64,000 bases of DNA from Tragulus kanchil (lineage: Eukaryota > Chordata > Mammalia > Artiodactyla > Tragulidae), in contig JAIOJX010000002.1 in the NCBI GenBank assembly GCA_022376925.1, positions 134,798,831 to 134,862,830 of the forward strand, written 5' to 3'. The notes under the pieces were generated by a model. The model had not been told where the DNA came from and ran no database searches. It saw only the letters and a list, made by a program, of their open reading frames with translations. The position numbers and the translations under genes were made by a program. Each line of letters begins with the position of its first letter. The stretch's first letter is position 1. Below are positions 25,349-36,623 of this stretch, in pieces.

Positions 25349-27571
25349 GGCAGATCTGTGAATTTCTCTCTTAAGGACCCCAGATGGACTCCTTAGAGTA
25401 TACTGTTTCCAGGTTCTTAAATGAGAGAATCTGATTGGCTCACCCTTGATCCGTCTCTACCTCTGATCCAATCAACTTTGGCCAGATAAGTTCCCTGATC
25501 CATTCGAAGGATCTAGTAAGGATCTGGAAGAACTTACAAGCATGCTGGGGTCCTTTTCCAAGTTAAATTTCGTCCACTTTTGAGAATGTACTCACTCTTG
25601 GTTTTTATCCATCTTTTTCTAGAATAAGGACCAGCAAACTACCAGTGCTGCTGGGCCCACCCCCTGTTTTTATAAATAAAGTTTTACTGGGACACAGCCA
25701 TGCCCATACACTTGTGTGCATGGTCTTCTGATCCTGGCTTATTGTTCCCGCTACCCCTGTCGCTTAGGATAGGGCCAGGCCTTGAGACTCTTCATACCTT
25801 GTAGCTTATCTGATTAACTAGAAACTATGTAACTACGAATGGAACAGTATTTTCTAAGACATGAAGCACACAGTCTTGATGATTTGCAGGATGATTTTAG
25901 TTTAGTCATTGAGTTTTTAAAGGTGGCAGCTAGATGTGAGATGACATAAAATTAAATCACAACCAGATAAGATTATTCTCTTTTGTTTTTATGTTTTCTC
26001 TTCATCTTTCTAACCAGAAAGTCTCTTTTGTTGATAACATGCCATTCATAGCTAACATGTGCTAAGATCACTTTTTTCCTTATAACAAATAGAAAATGTA
26101 GGGCCTGGCTCAGCACTTTCAGTAGCATTCAGCTAGAATCTTCTAGCGCTGCTTGGCTTGTATTGACTTTTCTGCTCATCTTTCATTTATGGATGTGAAA
26201 GGTTTGCTGTTAATGGTGTTGGAACAAAGTTTCCTTTTCAGATAAATGTGGTTCAGTAAAGACTTTAAAAATACATTTAATAAAAGGCCAGTTTACATGG
26301 TAGGGGAAAAAATGTGAAAAAGAAACCCATGAATGATGGAAGTTTGAAAACACCTGCCCTAGAGAGGCAAAGCAACCCCAGAGGCCAGAGCAATGACCCC
26401 TTTGGTCTACATGGTTCACTGAGGGCTATAGACAAAGGTGACATCTGAGCTGAATCTGGGGGCAGATCTGTGAATTTCTCTCTTAAGGTCCCCTGATGGA
26501 CTCCTTAGAGTATACTGTTTCCAGGTTCTTAAATGAGAGAATCTGATTGGCTCACCCTTGATCCGTTCTCTACCTCTGATCCAATCAACTTTGGCCAGAT
26601 AAGTCCCCTGATCCATTCGAAGGATCTAGTAAGGATCTGGAAGAACTTACAAGCATGCTGGGGTCCTTTTCCAAGTTAAATTTCGTCCACTTTTGAGAAT
26701 GTACTCACTCTTGGTTTTTATCCATCTTTTTCTAGAATAAGGACCAGCAAACTACCAGTGCTGCTGGGCCCACCCCCTGTTTTTATAAATAAAGTTTTAC
26801 TGGGACACAGCCATGCCCATACACTTGTGTGCATGGTCTTCTGATCCTGGCTTATTGTTCCCGCTACCCCTGTCGCTTAGGATAGGGCCAGGCCTTGAGA
26901 CTCTTCATACCTTGTAGCTTATCTGATTAACTAGAAACTACGTAACTACGAATGGAACAGTATTTTCTAAGACATGAAGCACACAGTCTTGATGATTTGC
27001 AGGATGATTTTAGTTTAGTCATTGAGTTTTTAAAGGTGGCAGCTAGATGTGAGATGACATAAAATTAAATCACAACCAGATAAGATTATTCTCTTTTGTT
27101 TTTATGTTTTCTCTTCATCTTTCTAACCAGAAAGTCTCTTTTGTTGATAACATGCCATTCATAGCTAACATGTGCTAAGATCACTTTTTTCCTTATAACA
27201 AATAGAAAATGTAGGGCCTGGCTCAGCACTTTCAGTAGCATTCAGCTAGAATCTTCTAGCGCTGCTTGGCTTGTATTGACTTTTCTGCTCATCTTTCATT
27301 TATGGATGTGAAAGGTTTGCTGTTAATGGTGTTGGAACAAAGTTTCCTTTTCAGATAAATGTGGTTCAGTAAAGACTTTAAAAATACATTTAATAAAAGG
27401 CCAGTTTACATGGTAGGGGAAAAAATGTGAAAAAGAAACCCATGAATGATGGAAGTTTGAAAACACCTGCCCTAGAGAGGCAAAGCAACCCCAGAGGCCA
27501 GAGCAATGACCCCTTTGGTCTACATGGTTCACTGAGGGCTATAGACAAAGGTGACATCTGAGCTGAATCTG
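25349..27571 (+). repeat. Direct duplication I (25349-26458 / 26461-27571)
   Basis: Offset 1112-1113 nt, filler of only 2 nt. Scattered substitutions are visible, for example AACTATGTAAC (25826) against AACTACGTAAC, and TTAAGGACCC against TTAAGGTCCC near the start. Its first 118 nt overlap duplication H, giving a third copy from about 24246. Confidence 0.95.
25629..25760. repeat. Possible old DNA-transposon-type repeat (copy at 26741-26872)
   Basis: GACCAGCAAACTACCAGTGC, then ATAAATAAAGTTTTACTGGG and ACACAGCCATGCCCAT match a very common mammalian interspersed repeat whose family name I do not assert. Confidence 0.45.
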
Positions 27572-27744
27572 AGATTCTCTGGGCTGTGAAAGAGTGTGGA
27601 AGGATGCTGTAGGCAGTGGGAATAGAAGAACCACAGAGAAAGAGAAAATGGACGTGGTCATGGAATTGTTTTACTTGCGGGAGGGTCTGAGGGACTTGAG
27701 GCATTAGAGTAGCCTGGTCCGTTCTGCATTTTTAGAGTAGTCAT

Positions 27745-27835
27745 TCACTGGAGCAGGTTGGTCTCTCTGAGCCTCAGTTTGTTCATCTGTAGAATGGGGA
27801 TAGTTGAAATAGATGTATGGTGTCTACGCCTAGCC
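27745..27835 (+). repeat. MIR remnant
   Basis: CTCTGAGCCTCAGTTTGTTC followed by ATCTGTAGAATGGGGATAG is the MIR core tail. Confidence 0.6.
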
Positions 27836-28799
27836 CTGGTGCCCGGGGAAATTCCCAGCCATCTGTTTTGCTCCTCCTCCAGGCAGGGGGCTGCATTGAC
27901 ATTCAAGGTATCCAGGGCCCCCCTCCCCGGTATTCTTGGGCAGTGGTGGTTGGGTGGGATGGGGTGTTGGCTGGTATTCAGGATTGTTAGTACTTGGACC
28001 AGAGGTGATGGGGCAGTGGGGCTGTCCACACTGGAAGCCCCCTCAGCACCCATCCCCTCCTGTGTCCTGGGGGGTTGTCCTCTCAGTTGACAGCTCAGCT
28101 TCCCCCTACCTTCACTCCCTCTACACATTCGCCTATGCCTATGCCCCTTCCCCGCTCTCGCCCCAGACAAGAATCTTGCCCCTGGGGAATCTGGGTGCAG
28201 AAAGTCTACTCTTTAGGTCTTCTGGTATCCCCGATTCTGCCTTGGGGAGGGCTGGGGAAGGAGAAACGGCTCCGGATACCCATGAGGGCACAGAGGGAGA
28301 TGGGAAATAAGCTGAAAACACGCATTCCAGCACCTTGAGCCCTCCCGGCCCGGGGACTGGTGAGGCTTCTGGGAAGACTGAGTAGACGTGCTACAGAGGG
28401 GACCTGCTCAGCTGGGCAGCTTATGTTCTTATCGAGAGGCTGGCAGAGAGAGAGGTTGGGAAAGGCCTCTTGCTGCGGAATGTCCGTCAGGGACATTCTC
28501 CCTACGTGCTCTAAGGTGCCGGGTCTGCGTCACCCACGTCCAGGTGGTGCGGGCAGCAGACGGGCCTCTGTGAGGAGGGCGAGCTCGGCCCAGAGCTTCC
28601 TGCAGGGGGCAAGGGAAGCCGCTTACCTCCAGGTGGGAGCCCAGCGGAGCTTGCGAGTCTCCCTCCTGCCCCGAGGCTGCTTTTGGCCCCAGGTCTCTTG
28701 CAGTCTCTGGTCTTCCAGCCGAGTCAGGGGTCAGCATTTCAATTCCTCAGCTCCCCAAACTCCTTGAGGAGTCTTTGGGAACTCTCACAAGTGGAGCGT

Positions 28800-28929
28800 A
28801 TAAAGGCAGAGACCTTGAGGTCGGATAAACCGGGTTCAAATCCTGGCTCCGTCCCTAACTGAATTTATGGTGTGACAGGTCACTTACCCTCAGTGAGCCC
28901 TAGCCACCTGTGAAATAGAGCTCTTTTCT
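28800..28929 (+). repeat. MIR remnant
   Basis: AACCGGGTTCAAATCCTGGC with TGACAGGTCACTTACCCTCA follows the sense MIR consensus. The box-B-like GGTTCAAATCC is part of this SINE, not a tRNA gene. Confidence 0.75.
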
Positions 28930-29205
28930 ATTATATTTTTTTAAATTTTGGCCTCTTTTATTGGTTTTTTATTTATTTATTTTCATCCATCTTTATTCTT
29001 TGGCCTGTGTGGGCCTCCCATTGCAGTGGCCTCTCGTTGCAGAGCACTGGCTCTGGACGCATGCCCTGCAGAGCGCTGGCTTCTAATTGGACACACCAGT
29101 CCAGCCTCTCCGTGGCAGATGGGATCTTCCCCGGGCCAGGAATCGAACCGGTGCCTCTTATCCTGCAAGGCAGACTCTTTACCCACTAACCACCAGGGAA
29201 GCCCA
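28930..29205 (-). mobile_element. Family S tRNA-derived SINE, antisense
   Basis: Reverse order of family S: TTTTCATCCATCTTTATTCT, TGGCCTGTGTGGGCCTCCCA, then ACCACCAGGGAAGCCC. Target-site duplication AGCTCTTTTCT at 28919-28929 and 29206-29216, so the insertion is complete and it splits the MIR tail. Confidence 0.88.
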
Positions 29206-29250
29206 AGCTCTTTTCTTTTTAATGAATTAATTTATTCATTCTGGAGGCTC

Positions 29251-29441
29251 AAAGTGAAAGTGAAAGGCACTCGGTCGTGTCCAACTCGTTGCAACCCGTG
29301 GACAAACCATGAAACGCTCTAGGCAAGAAGACTGGAGTGGGTAGCCGTGCCCTTCTCCAGGGGATCTTCCCAACCCAGGGATAGAATCCAGGTCTCCTAC
29401 ATTGCAGGCAGATTCTTTACCATCTGAGCCACCAGTGAAGC
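29251..29441 (-). mobile_element. Bov-tA-type SINE, antisense
   Basis: AAAGTGAAAGTGAAAGGCAC lead, TCGGTCGTGTCCAACTCGTT, ending GATTCTTTACCATCTGAGCC and ACCAGTGAAGC. Confidence 0.85.
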
Positions 29442-29457
29442 TTTCATCAATTAATTT

Positions 29458-29745
29458 AAAACTTTTGTTTGTGTATTGTTGAAATGTAATTGATGTACAA
29501 TATTATATATATTACAGGCGGACTGCAGTTCATGGGGTCGCAAAGAGTCCATCACAGCTGAGCAAGTAACACACACACAAGTGTGCCTTGTGGTGATTCA
29601 CCGTTTTTGACGGTTATGAGCCATTTATAGCTACCATACATATTGACAGTATTCCCTGTGTGGTAGAACATACCCTTGTGGCTTATTGGATACCTAATTG
29701 TTTGTGCTCCTCATCCCCCGCCCCAACAGGGCTTCTCCCCTGCGA
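29458..29745 (-). mobile_element. L1 3' fragment, antisense, split by a SINE tail (copy at 30571-30858)
   Basis: TTGAAATGTAATTGATGTAC at the left and AGCCATTTATAGCTACCATA then TTCCCTGTGTGGTAGAACAT at the right are reverse L1. Between them, 29516-29579 is a Bov SINE/BovB tail (CATGGGGTCGCAAAGAGTCC). Confidence 0.7.
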
Positions 29746-30332
29746 AATATGATTCTTAACGGTACTCCCTTCCTAGGGTCTTAGATCAAAATGAATGAGA
29801 CATAATTAATGAGAACCATTCCTTGTCTGGTGCATTGTGCTCAAATATTGTGATGATTGATACTACTGCCTGCAAGGTAGGTGCCACAGTGCCTTGGCGT
29901 ATCCTTCCTTTTATCTGAGGTGAGCCTTCCTAGAAGCCCTCAGAGCGGGTTAGGCCTTGTACAACGTGCTCCTGCCCCCTCCTCCCTGCGAGGCTTCTTG
30001 AGAATGGCACCTGCTGGTCACGTGTCCCTCTGGCCTAGTCACCACCGGTGAAAATAATGATGTGTCATGAGCCACGCTGATGAATACACTCTGCCTGCGA
30101 CCACAGCTGCATGGCAGGAAGCCCCAGGACAACAGGAGAGGATGTTAAAATATTTCATTAATCATCCCTGTAATTAATGTCCAGAGTCCTCCTTCCTCCC
30201 TGGAATGCAGGGTCAGGGCACGTGCCTGCTCATCTGATGCTGTGTCACCGTGCTGAGCAGGCTCTTAATGAATATTAAATAACTGAAAGGATAAGGGAAC
30301 TGTTCCCGCAAGTTCAGATTTATCAGGAAGTC

Positions 30333-30465
30333 ACTCGTTCCTTCCTTCAACAAATACTTCTTGAGTGCCTCCTGTGTGCCAGGCCCTGTCCCAGGCTCGT
30401 GGGTTACACCAGCAAACAACACAGGAAAAGATACGTGTCCTCATCGAGTTTATGTCCTAGTCATG
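30333..30465 (+). repeat. L2-like remnant (copy at 31447-31579)
   Basis: TTCAACAAATACTTCTTGAG, TGCCAGGCCCTGTCCCAGGC and TCGAGTTTATGTCCTAGTCA follow the common L2-type order. Confidence 0.6.
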
Positions 30466-31664
30466 TTTGCCTGGGCACTGGTATATTTCCCAAAAGGATA
30501 TCCTAATACTTGTTCATCATTCTTGGAACCACCTTCTATTTGGGACAATGAAGCTTTCATCAATTAATTTAAAACTTTTGTTTGTGTATTGTTGAAATGT
30601 AATTGATGTACAATATTATATATATTACAGGCGGACTGCAGTTCATGGGGTCGCAAAGAGTCCATCACAGCTGAGCAAGTAACACACACACAAGTGTGCC
30701 TTGTGGTGATTCACCGTTTTTGACGGTTATGAGCCATTTATAGCTACCATACATATTGACAGTATTCCCTGTGTGGTAGAACATACCCTTGTGGCTTATT
30801 GGATACCTAATTGTTTGTGCTCCTCATCCCCCGCCCCAACAGGGCTTCTCCCCTGCGAAATATGATTCTTAACGGTACTCCCTTCCTAGGGTCTTAGATC
30901 AAAATGAATGAGACATAATTAATGAGAACCATTCCTTGTCTGGTGCATTGTGCTCAAATATTGTGATGATTGATACTACTGCCTGCAAGGTAGGTGCCAC
31001 AGTGCCTTCGGCGTATCCTTCCTTTTATCTGAGGTGAGCCTTCCTAGAAGCCCTCAGAGCGGGTTAGGCCTTGTACAACGTGCTCCTGCCCCCTCCTCCC
31101 TGCGAGGCTTCTTGAGAATGGCACCTGCTGGTCACGTGTCCCTCTGGCCTAGTCACCACCGGTGAAAATAATGATGTGTCATGAGCCACGCTGATGAATA
31201 CACTCTGCCTGCGACCACAGCTGCATGGCAGGAAGCCCCAGGACAACAGGAGAGGATGTTAAAATATTTCATTAATCATCCCTGTAATTAATGTCCAGAG
31301 TCCTCCTTCCTCCCTGGAATGCAGGGTCAGGGCACGTGCCTGCTCATCTGATGCTGTGTCACCGTGCTGAGCAGGCTCTTAATGAATATTAAATAACTGA
31401 AAGGATAAGGGAACTGTTCCCGCAAGTTCAGATTTATCAGGAAGTCACTCGTTCCTTCCTTCAACAAATACTTCTTGAGTGCCTCCTGTGTGCCAGGCCC
31501 TGTCCCAGGCTCGTGGGTTACACCAGCAAACAACACAGGAAAAGATACGTGTCCTCATCGAGTTTATGTCCTAGTCATGTTTGCCTGGGCACTGGTATAT
31601 TTCCCAAAAGGATATCCTAATACTTGTTCATCATTCTTGGAACCATCTTCTATTTAAAAAGAAT

Positions 31665-32450
31665 TTTTTTTTTAATTTGCTTCTTCAAAAAAATTGTGAA
31701 GTATAGTTAATTTAATTTGCAATGTTGTGTTTCATGGGTATAGCAAATGGATGCAGTGTAAATTTCTATATTCTTTTTTAGATTCTTTTCCATGATAGGT
31801 TATTATTCATACAAGACACCGAACGTAGGTTCCTAGGCTATACAGTAGGTCCTTGTTGTATTGTTGCTAAGTTATGTCTGACTCTTTTTCAACCCCATGG
31901 ACTGTAGCCCGCCAGGCTCCTCTGTCCATGGGATTCTCCAGGCAAGAATACTGGAGAGGGCTGCCGTTTTCTTCCTCCGTGGGATGCTCCTGATCCAGGG
32001 ACTGAACCTGCATCTCCTGCTTGGCAGGCACGTTCTTTACCGCTGAGCCACCTGGGAAGCCCTCTTGTTGGTTTTCTTTTTGAATCTGTTTTAAATATAG
32101 TAACTTCCCTGGTGGTGCAGGACTTCCCTGATGGCTCAGCAGTAAAGAATCTGCCTGCGATGCCGAAGACCCAGGCGACACAGATTCGATTTCTGTGTCA
32201 GGAAGATCCCCCGGAGGAGGACGTGGCAACCCACTCTGGTATTCTTGCCTGGGGAATTCCACAGACAGAGGAGCCTGGCGGGCTACAGTCCATAGCGTTG
32301 CAAAGAGTCGGATATGACTGAAGCCACTGAGCCTGCATGCATGCATCTTGAATCCCAGACTCCTAATTTATCCCTCCAATGCCCAGTTTTCCCCTTTGGT
32401 AACTGAAAGTTTATTTTCTACATTGGCAAGTCTGTCTCCGTTTTGGAACC
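31665..32450 (-). mobile_element. L1 3' fragment, antisense, interrupted by two Bov-tA SINEs (partial copy 33026-33528)
   Basis: L1 pieces lie at 31665-31860, 32062-32102 and 32346-32450 (ATACAGTAGGTCCTTGTTG; CAGACTCCTAATTTATCCCT). An antisense Bov-tA SINE occupies 31861-32061 and a sense one 32103-32328, with its head repeated (ACTTCCCTGGTGGTGCAG then GACTTCCCTGATGGCTCAG). The nest ends about 190 nt before the PRKCB exon. Confidence 0.78.
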
Positions 32451-32566
32451 ACCCTCCCTCTGTCTGTTGGGTTCAGACATTCAAAGTTCGAGATGTGTGA
32501 GAAACTTCACATGGATCTTCTCAGCATCTACTGAGGGCCTGTGGACGAAGCTTGGAGCAAATCTGA

Positions 32567-32899
<333 letters not shown>

Positions 32900-33644
32900 T
32901 AGAGACAGGAAGCTGTCGGGTCCAGGCATGGCCGTGGAGCTTTTCTGAGGTTGCCGCTGAGAAGCACTCTTCTCTAAGGCCTGTATGTTCTTACCTCCCC
33001 TGGATTGCCCGAGGTCCGAGGGACTGAATACTGGAGGGCTGCCGTTTTCTTCCTCCGTGGGATGCTCCTGATCCAGGGACTGAACCTGCATCTCCTGCTT
33101 GGCAGGCATGTTCTTTACCGCTGAGCCACCTGGGAAGCCCTCTTGTTGGTTTTCTTTTTGAATCTGTTTTAAATATAGTAACTTCCCTGGTGGTGCAGGA
33201 CTTCCCTGATGGCTCAGCAGTAAAGAATCTGCCTGCGATGCCGAAGACCCAGGCGACACAGATTCGATTTCTGTGTCAGGAAGATCCCCCGGAGGAGGAC
33301 GTGGCAACCCACTCTGGTATTCTTGCCTGGGGAATTCCACAGACAGAGGAGCCTGGCGGGCTACAGTCCATAGCGTTGCAAAGAGTCGGATATGACTGAA
33401 GCCACTGAGCCTGCATGCATGCATCTTGAATCCCAGACTCCTAATTTATCCCTCCAATGCCCAGTTTTCCCCTTTGGTAACTGAAAGTTTATTTTCTACA
33501 TTGGCAAGTCTGTCTCCGTTTTGGAACCACCCTCCCTCTGTCTGTTGGGTTCAGACATTCAAAGTTCGAGATGTGTGAGAAACTTCACATGGATCTTCTC
33601 AGCATCTACTGAGGGCCTGTGGACGAAGCTTGGAGCAAATCTGA

Positions 33645-33977
<333 letters not shown>

Positions 33978-35066
33978 TAGAGACAGGAAGCTGTCGGGTC
34001 CAGGCATGGCCGTGGAGCTTTTCTGAGGTTGCCGCTGAGAAGCACTCTTCTCTAAGGCAGATGCTGTTTCAACAAAGATACAGGGACTCAGGCAGTTGGT
34101 TTTATAACCAGCTGAGCAGGGGTCCTCTTCTGGCAGCAAGAGGTGACTTGGGGACAGGCACTGAGAGCTTTCAGTCCGAGATGTTCTTGCAGAACGGTAC
34201 AGAGGGGGATGAGGGTAAAGGTCCACACGAGTGCCCCTCCAGGGTCACAGTCAGGCCGTGACACATATACGACTTCATGCTGCAGGTAGCACGGACCTCA
34301 GAGGACTTCTGGGGCAGGAGGCCTGGACCGCGGCTGGTGAGCTCAGAGCCAGACTCCTAAGAAGGGGGCGCCTGTGTACTCTCTGATACTGATTATGATT
34401 CTAATTCCATCTGTGAGAATAAGAGACGTCCCTTCAAACAACCTCTTACCTTCCTCTGCAGACTAGACCTTGGTCTCCATCCTGAAGGGGGTACTGGTGG
34501 TGATCAGTCCACAATCTGGGGACCCATCCACCTGTCCAGGTTCTGCTGCCCCAGTCCCCATTGTGGTGTTTGGTAACTATCTCCATGTCTCACTCCTTGA
34601 CTTTAAGAGCAAGACCTTCTCAGAAACAGGATCTAGCTTTCTCAGCTGTATGCTTCATCTAGAAGCATCTAGAACCAGGCCCTAGGTGTGTGGCGGGAGT
34701 CGAGGTGGAGGAGACAAGATGGCAGAACCCAAATGCAAAGAGATACAACGTTCATGCTTGCTTTGGGAGCTTCCAAGGGCCAAAGGCTCGTGTCCAGTTC
34801 TCATCCTCCATTCTGATTTTAGAGCCCAGCCCCTGTTGCAAGGAGATGCTGTTGCAAGTTGTGTGTGCTTTAAGCTTGATGCTTCTTTCCCTCCATAGCA
34901 CGACCAAGTCCTGGGCTCTGCTCAGTTAGGTTGAGCAGCCTAGAAACACCCAGAACTGGTTTGGGTGAGTTTTCTCCGTGCAGGCTGTGTACTAGGTGAA
35001 AAAATACCTTCAGTGAGGGGTAGAGTCAGAACCCTGCTCCCTCCTTGTTCTAAGGAGTTTCTTAAG

Positions 35067-35275
35067 ATGTGTTGGGGTCAAAGTGACCTTGGTTCAGATC
35101 TCAGCTTTGTCGTTTTCTGGCTGAGTGGCTTTGAGAAAATTACACAACCTCTCTGGGCCTCAGTCTCTTCATATGTAAAATGGATAATAGTAACTACATC
35201 TGAGATTGCTAAGAGAAGGGAATGCCATTACACATGAGAAGTACCTAACACGATGCTTGGTACCTGGTAAAGAGT
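35067..35275 (+). repeat. MIR remnant, sense (copy at 36160-36368)
   Basis: GGTTCAGATCTCAGCTTTGT, AACCTCTCTGGGCCTCAGTC and ATGTAAAATGGATAATAGTA follow MIR in order over about 200 nt. Confidence 0.8.
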
Positions 35276-35281
35276 CCTGCA

Positions 35282-35490
35282 CTCTGCTCAGTCACTCAGA
35301 CATGTCTTGACTCTTTGCAACCCTATGGACTGTAGTCCACCAGGCTCCTCTGTCCTTGAAATTCTCCAGGCAAGAATACTGGAGTGGGTTGCCATCTCCT
35401 ACTCCAGGAAATCTTCCCCACCCAGGGATTGAACACACATCTCCTGCACTGGCAGATGGATTCTTTACCAATGCACCACCTGAGAAGTCC
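35282..35490 (-). mobile_element. Bov-tA-type SINE, antisense (copy at 36375-36583)
   Basis: CTGCTCAGTCACTCAGACAT, CCAGGCAAGAATACTGGAGT, ending CACCACCTGAGAAGTCC. Confidence 0.85.
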
Positions 35491-36623
35491 CCAAATGCTC
35501 AACCACTCATAAATGCTAGTTATTCATTTTGCAGATATTTAACATAGGCCTTGGCCTGGACCGGGTACTGAGGGTAGGAATCTAAGTTCAAGTTAAGGAA
35601 TTTAAGTCATTTTTCTGAGACTGCTTTCTCCTTTTAAAGCAAAATACATAGACATGGGGCTATTACCAAACAGTGCAATGGGACTAAAACGCAGAATCTG
35701 GAGAAGTGAATGGGTCCCCGTGTTTGTTGCCTGATGGTCACAGGGGCATCTGCGGTCATTTGCTCATCTAGGCAGAGTGTGTGGGCGGGAGTCGAGGTGG
35801 AGGAGACAAGATGGCAGAACCCAAATGCAAAGAGATACAACGTTCATGCTTGCTTTGGGAGCTTCCAAGGGCCAAAGGCTCGTGTCCAGTTCTCATCCTC
35901 CATTCTGATTTTAGAGCCCAGCCCCTGTTGCAAGGAGATGCTGTTGCAAGTTGTGTGTGCTTTAAGCTTGATGCTTCTTTCCCTCCATAGCACGACCAAG
36001 TCCTGGGCTCTGCTCAGTTAGGTTGAGCAGCCTAGAAACACCCAGAACTGGTTTGGGTGAGTTTTCTCCGTGCAGGCTGTGTACTAGGTGAAAAAGTACC
36101 TTCAGTGAGGGGGTAGAGTCAGAACCCTGCTCCCTCCTTGTTCTAAGGAGTTTCTTAAGATGTGTTGGGGTCAAAGTGACCTTGGTTCAGATCTCAGCTT
36201 TGTCGTTTTCTGGCTGAGTGGCTTTGAGAAAATTACACAACCTCTCTGGGCCTCAGTCTCTTCATATGTAAAATGGATAATAGTAACTACATCTGAGATT
36301 GCTAAGAGAAGGGAATGCCATTACACATGAGAAGTACCTAACACGATGCTTGGTACCTGGTAAAGAGTCCTGCACTCTGCTCAGTCACTCAGACATGTCT
36401 TGACTCTTTGCAACCCTATGGACTGTAGTCCACCAGGCTCCTCTGTCCTTGAAATTCTCCAGGCAAGAATACTGGAGTGGGTTGCCATCTCCTACTCCAG
36501 GAAATCTTCCCCACCCAGGGATTGAACACACATCTCCTGCACTGGCAGATGGATTCTTTACCAATGCACCACCTGAGAAGTCCCCAAATGCTCAACCACT
36601 CATAAATGCTAGTTATTCATTTT

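Larger units (their letters stand above)
23261..25466 (+). repeat. Direct duplication H (23261-24364 / 24364-25466)
   Basis: Offset 1103 nt, copies abutting. Differences are CTCAAGAAAAGCC (24042) against CTCAAAAAAATCC, and CCGTTCTCTACC against CCGTCTCTACC at the end. It contains one L1 fragment and one SINE, both duplicated whole. Confidence 0.96.
29436..31655 (+). repeat. Direct duplication J (29436-30541 / 30549-31655)
   Basis: Offset 1113 then 1114 nt; the indel is GCCTTGGCG against GCCTTCGGCG near 29893/31007. Copy 1 begins inside the last bases of an antisense Bov-tA SINE, so copy 2 carries only the SINE's final few bases. Confidence 0.96.

Noticed and set aside
28826..28850. A tRNA-like box B (GGTTCAAATCC)
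   Set aside because: Part of a MIR remnant; there is no cloverleaf or box A at tRNA spacing. The same holds for the GTTCGATCCC boxes in the SINEs.
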